A DNA stretch of 6,643 bases from assembly GCA_017995875.1 (NCBI GenBank), contig JAGOIB010000116.1, positions 1 to 6,643 of the forward strand, read 5' to 3'. Every line of letters starts with the position of its first letter. The first letter of the stretch is position 1. The stretch is from Saprospiraceae bacterium (GTDB lineage Bacteria; Bacteroidota; Bacteroidia; Chitinophagales; Saprospiraceae). Shown in pieces: positions 2,910 to 6,643 of the stretch. A model generated the notes under the pieces. That model had not been told where the DNA came from. It saw only the letters and a list, made by a program, of their open reading frames with translations, and made no database searches. A program made the translations under genes and the position numbers.

Positions 2910-5697
2910 AGCCATCCGGTACTTTTTCTTCTTCAGTATCCTTTTCCTGGCTGCGGATATGAACGCTCAACGCCTGGGGTATCTGCCTTCGAAAACAAAA
3001 TGGCAGCAACTTCGTGATGATAGCCTGCGTGTTATATTCCCCGAGGGACAAGAAGAGACTGCCAGGCGTGTAGGATACCTGATGCTTAAACTGGCTTCGG
3101 TGGATCCAATTGCAAAGGATAGCCGATACAAGCCCATTTCGGTTGTATTACAACCACAAACCAATGTTTCGAACGGGTATGTTGGCCTTGCACCATATGT
3201 ATCGGAGTTTTTCATCCAGCCAAATGAGAATCCTTTTGAACTGGGTTCATTACCGTGGACTGATCTGCTGGCGCTGCATGAGTATCGTCACGTACAACAG
3301 GTCAATGCGGTCAATACAGGGATCAGTCACCTGGTTAAATTTGTTTTGGGTGACCTTGCTTTTTCAGGAATGTATGGGCTTGCGATTGCCAACTGGTTGC
3401 GGGAAGGGGATGCTGTCAAAACGGAAACAAAATGGACGACACAAGGTAGAGGACGATTGAGCCGTTTCACACTACCCTTCCGGGAAAAATGCAAGGAAGA
3501 AGAACCATGGAATTATTATAAGCTGCGTAACGGATCGTATAAGATGTACACACCGGACCATTATCCTCTTGGTTATCTCATGCAACAATATGGATCCCAT
3601 GTTTTTGGAGAAGCCACATGGGATACCATCTTCAGGGTGGCCCCAAGAATGAAACCTATCTATGATCCATTCTCCGGTGTGGTCAAGAGATATTACGGTA
3701 AGAGCAACAGGAATCTTTACCTGGGGGCCATGGAATATTATGGTGAAAAATGGAAAGCCAGCCAGGAAGCGGATGTGGAATATCCAATGATCCATTTGAC
3801 AGAAAAGAATCTTCGAAGCGCATTTTTTGACATGACTTATCCCGATGTAGATACCGCCGGTAATGTCTATTGTGTCATCACTACGTTTGATTCAACATCG
3901 GCCATTTACAAGATGGAGCCCGATGGCACAAGAAAAAAAATAGTTTCCCTGGGTTTTCAACATGATACAGAATTTGATTTCAGTGGTCACAGGCTGGTCT
4001 GGACGGAAAGTCGGGTGGATCCGCGGTGGATCCGAAAAGATAAAAATGTCATTGTGGTCTATGACTTAATAAACGGAACAAAGAAGGATCTCAATCCTTC
4101 GAAAGGCTATTTCATGCCGTCACTTGATACCTCGGGAAATAAAATAACTGCGTTACATGTAGATCTGGAAGGACATTATAATCTCCAGATTCTTGATGCT
4201 GTCAGTGGGGAAGTTATCCACACGTTACCCAATGATGAAAACCTGTATCTGGGCTATCCAATCTTTAGTGAGGATGCGTTATCTGTGATTGCTACTGCGC
4301 GGAACAAGGAAGGCAAAATGTGCCTGGTGGAACAAAACATAAACACAGGTTTACTAAAACAAATCACTAAATACAGTTTTGCGCTACTTGGGAAGCCTGT
4401 ATTGGTTGGTCCCTGGATTTTCCTGACCACAAGTATGAGTGAATTGGATCAGATCTTTGCTGTAGATAAAAAAGAAGGAATTTTTTACCGGGTCAGTAGC
4501 GGGAACAAAGCGCATTATGATCCTGCCTGGGATCCTTTGCACAATGAGGTCATAGCCTCTGAATATACTATCAAAGGGAAAAAGCTGATCAGGATTCCGA
4601 ATGAAATGAGTCAATGGCAAATGACCAACCTGGTGGACACTATACAATTTGTGCCCGGAGCATCGGATCGAAATTTGTTGGCAGAACCTGATACAAACCG
4701 ATCCTTTGAGGTCAAAAAATATAATCCGTGGAGCAATGCCATCAACCTGCATAGCTGGCTTGTTACAGCTGATGATCCGGTATGGGGCATTCAATTACGT
4801 TCCGATGACATCATGAGCAATGTCAGTATTGCAGTTGGATATGAGTATAACAGGAACAACAAAGTGTATGGGCCTTATTTTGATGCGAGGCTGGGTATGT
4901 GGTTTCCTGAACTTGATTTTGGATTCAGTAAGCTTGAAAAAAATATACTCACGATCGATGGCCGTGAATACAATTCCATCAATGAAGAGATTTATGGTGG
5001 TGTCACCTTGCCTTTCACATTTACACCCGGTGTGTACAACCAGATCCTGAATCTATCCACTACTTACAATGCAGGTGTATACAGACAAAATCCTAAGCAA
5101 GATGAGACGGACAATCTGAACTATAATTATGTCGGTTATAATCTTTTGCTGATCAACAGTCGCAGAAAGGCTCACCGCCAGCCTAACCCGTCATGGGGAC
5201 AGCGTTTGAATATGAGTTTTGCCCATCAGGTATCCGGTGTTACGATAGCCCAGTTTTTTGGAAGGTTAGATCTGGCATTACCTTCCTTCAAACCTTCCAA
5301 TTATATACTTCTCACCGGTGAATACCTCAGCCAGAATCTGAATCCCGGGTCATTGCAACTCGGAAGTATTTATGGAGGTGCCCGTGGTTTTAATCAACCG
5401 GACGATAAAGAAAATTACCGTATAGGTATCACCTACGGATTCCCGCTGGCTTATCCGGATTGGGGATTTGGCAATGTGATGTATTCAAGGCGAATAAGGT
5501 TACAGCCGTTTTTTGATATGGCCTACACGAGTGATCCTGAATCGTTGTCCAGTATATTGAAAAGTGCGGGGGCAGAATTATTGGTTGATCTTGAATTTGC
5601 CAATATAACCATCGGATTGCGCTACAGCAGATTGCTATCCGGGATAGAAGGAAACCCGAATCGATTTGAATTGTTTATTCCATCAAAACGATTTTAA
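2902..5697 (+). CDS. Exported 931-residue protein: HExxH peptidase-like domain, TolB/PD40-like propeller, C-terminal outer-membrane beta-barrel
   Basis: The function is not known. An N-terminal signal peptide has positive residues at 3-6, a hydrophobic stretch at 7-17, and probable cleavage near NA-Q at 22/23. Residues about 25-300 carry HEYRHVQQ (His126, Glu127, His130) and, 38 residues later, WLREGDA (Glu168). This is the spacing expected of a gluzincin zinc site, as in peptidase MA-like domains. Residues about 313-567 show beta-propeller repeats with TolB/PD40-style phrases (YPDVDTAGNVY, DFSGHRLVW, PSLDTSGNKI, DPAWDPLHNEV). Residues about 608-931 are rich in alternating aromatic strands and end in Phe, as outer-membrane barrels do. 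GGARGF (825-830) followed by YRIGITYGFPL and LQPFFDMAY resembles the end of Omp85/D15 barrels. No POTRA domain is seen. The start ATG overlaps the GGGPS stop, and rsgA follows with no gap. Domain assignments are by eye; peptidase activity is an inference. Confidence 0.8.
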   Translation: MSKAIRYFFFFSILFLAADMNAQRLGYLPSKTKWQQLRDDSLRVIFPEGQEETARRVGYLMLKLASVDPIAKDSRYKPISVVLQPQTNVSNGYVGLAPYVSEFFIQPNENPFELGSLPWTDLLALHEYRHVQQVNAVNTGISHLVKFVLGDLAFSGMYGLAIANWLREGDAVKTETKWTTQGRGRLSRFTLPFREKCKEEEPWNYYKLRNGSYKMYTPDHYPLGYLMQQYGSHVFGEATWDTIFRVAPRMKPIYDPFSGVVKRYYGKSNRNLYLGAMEYYGEKWKASQEADVEYPMIHLTEKNLRSAFFDMTYPDVDTAGNVYCVITTFDSTSAIYKMEPDGTRKKIVSLGFQHDTEFDFSGHRLVWTESRVDPRWIRKDKNVIVVYDLINGTKKDLNPSKGYFMPSLDTSGNKITALHVDLEGHYNLQILDAVSGEVIHTLPNDENLYLGYPIFSEDALSVIATARNKEGKMCLVEQNINTGLLKQITKYSFALLGKPVLVGPWIFLTTSMSELDQIFAVDKKEGIFYRVSSGNKAHYDPAWDPLHNEVIASEYTIKGKKLIRIPNEMSQWQMTNLVDTIQFVPGASDRNLLAEPDTNRSFEVKKYNPWSNAINLHSWLVTADDPVWGIQLRSDDIMSNVSIAVGYEYNRNNKVYGPYFDARLGMWFPELDFGFSKLEKNILTIDGREYNSINEEIYGGVTLPFTFTPGVYNQILNLSTTYNAGVYRQNPKQDETDNLNYNYVGYNLLLINSRRKAHRQPNPSWGQRLNMSFAHQVSGVTIAQFFGRLDLALPSFKPSNYILLTGEYLSQNLNPGSLQLGSIYGGARGFNQPDDKENYRIGITYGFPLAYPDWGFGNVMYSRRIRLQPFFDMAYTSDPESLSSILKSAGAELLVDLEFANITIGLRYSRLLSGIEGNPNRFELFIPSKRF

Positions 5698-6643
5698 ATG
5701 AAAGGGATCGTAGCACGAGTAACCGGGAGTTGGCATGATATCCGTCTTGAAGATGGGACTATCCTGCCTTCCCGTACCACAGGAAAATTACGGTTGGAAG
5801 ATATCAAGACGACCAATCCTGTTGGGGTCGGAGATGAGGTTGAAGTGCAATACGAAGCAGGGGATGAAATAAAAGGTATCATCACTGAAGTATTACCTAG
5901 AAAAAATTATATCGTCCGTCAGTCGCCGCGTAAAAAACATGATCTGCATTTATTGGCTTCCAATGTAGATCAGGCGATGCTGGTCACAACGATCGTTCAG
6001 CCGATGTTGAAATTAGGATTTATTGACCGGTTTTTACTGATGACGGAGCCACACAATATACCTGTGATCATCGTCATCAACAAAAATGATCTCTTCACGG
6101 AGGAAGAAATGGAAATATTTGGAGGCCTGAAGATCATGTACGAAGATATAGGTCATCGGGTGATGAGTTGTTCTGCTGTGACGGGTGATGGTGTCGATGA
6201 ATTGAGGGCGATATTAAAGGATAAAACCACCCTGGTAGCCGGACAGTCCGGTGTTGGTAAATCAACGCTTGTCAATGCGATTCAGCCGGGTCTTGGGTTG
6301 AAGACAGATGAGATCTCAGATTACTCGGGGAAGGGCCAGCATACCACGACATTTGCAGAAATGTTTTCATTGGACTCCGGGGGTTATATTATTGATACAC
6401 CAGGGATCAAGATGTTGTCCTTCAATAATCTTGAACCGATGGATGTGGCACACAATTTCAGGGAGTTCTTTGAAAAGTCATCTTCCTGCCGTTTCCCCAA
6501 TTGTCTGCATCGTAATGAACCCGGATGCGCTGTAAAGGCAGCGGTGGAAGAGGGAACGATTTCATCGATGCGGTATGACCATTATCTGCAGATTATTTCG
6601 GAGATCGAGGATCAGAATTATTGGGAGAGACATAAGGATCTGT
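5698..6643 (+). CDS. rsgA: Ribosome small subunit-dependent GTPase A (3' end outside window)
   Basis: The frame is open from ATG 5698 to the window end (315 full codons), close to full length for this family. RsgA (YjeQ/YloQ) is a circularly permuted GTPase that checks late 30S subunit maturation and releases RbfA. An N-terminal OB-fold is seen at about residues 1-70. The G motifs come in permuted order: NKND (G4, 128-131), SCSA (G5, about 160), GQSGVGKST (G1/P-loop, 182-190), KGQHTTT (G2, 212-218) and DTPG (G3, 233-236). A zinc knuckle follows, with Cys264, Cys269, His271 and Cys277 in the CX4CXHX5C pattern of the family. The ATG abuts the TAA of the upstream gene (taaatg), so it is probably translated from the same transcript. 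No key residue is missing in the visible part. Confidence 0.96.
   Translation, partial: MKGIVARVTGSWHDIRLEDGTILPSRTTGKLRLEDIKTTNPVGVGDEVEVQYEAGDEIKGIITEVLPRKNYIVRQSPRKKHDLHLLASNVDQAMLVTTIVQPMLKLGFIDRFLLMTEPHNIPVIIVINKNDLFTEEEMEIFGGLKIMYEDIGHRVMSCSAVTGDGVDELRAILKDKTTLVAGQSGVGKSTLVNAIQPGLGLKTDEISDYSGKGQHTTTFAEMFSLDSGGYIIDTPGIKMLSFNNLEPMDVAHNFREFFEKSSSCRFPNCLHRNEPGCAVKAAVEEGTISSMRYDHYLQIISEIEDQNYWERHKDL

Noticed and set aside
4384..4794. 136-codon minus-strand frame inside the 931-residue gene
   Set aside because: It is antisense to a well-supported coding frame and shows no recognisable domain. It is a shadow frame, like those at 1576-1947, 2534-2866 and 3472-3795.

Overview
The window reads as a chromosomal segment of a member of the Bacteroidota, probably an uncultured or environmental lineage. 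The evidence is a group II bacterial geranylgeranylglyceryl-phosphate synthase, two matches to the Bacteroidota sigma-factor -7 consensus TAnnTTTG, A-rich start regions without Shine-Dalgarno sequences, and an outer-membrane protein with a typical '...NAQ' signal-peptide end. No rRNA, tRNA, CRISPR array, transposase or phage gene is visible. All genes lie on the + strand.

Layout. Bases 1-573 hold the 3' end of dnaB (replicative helicase). Bases 574-939 are a 366-bp non-coding interval built almost entirely of small repeats. It has a purine-rich tract with 7-bp periodicity, a perfect 7-copy heptanucleotide array, three copies of a short REP-like hairpin element, and three further inverted repeats. 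The last REP-like copy runs into the start codon of the next gene and carries a TAnnTTTG match. Bases 940-1956 encode an S4-domain pseudouridine synthase of the RsuA/RluB family. Bases 1957-2138 are intergenic. They contain a perfect 28-bp inverted repeat around a 73-bp spacer, followed by a good Bacteroidota promoter placed so close to the next ATG that the transcript should be leaderless or nearly so.

From 2139 to the window end three genes are packed as an apparent operon: the GGGP synthase (2139-2909); a 931-residue exported protein overlapping it by 8 bp (2902-5697); and rsgA (5698 onward, cut by the window end), whose ATG directly follows the preceding stop codon. The 931-residue protein is the most unusual gene. 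It appears to join an HExxH metallopeptidase-like domain, a TolB/PD40-like propeller and a C-terminal outer-membrane beta-barrel with an Omp85-like RGF segment.

Functional themes are replication (dnaB), ribosome maturation (the pseudouridine synthase and RsgA) and the envelope (an enzyme for archaeal-type ether lipid precursors coupled to an outer-membrane protein). The housekeeping genes are ordinary. The points of interest are the fusion protein, its tight coupling to GGGPS, and the repeat-rich intergenic regions.
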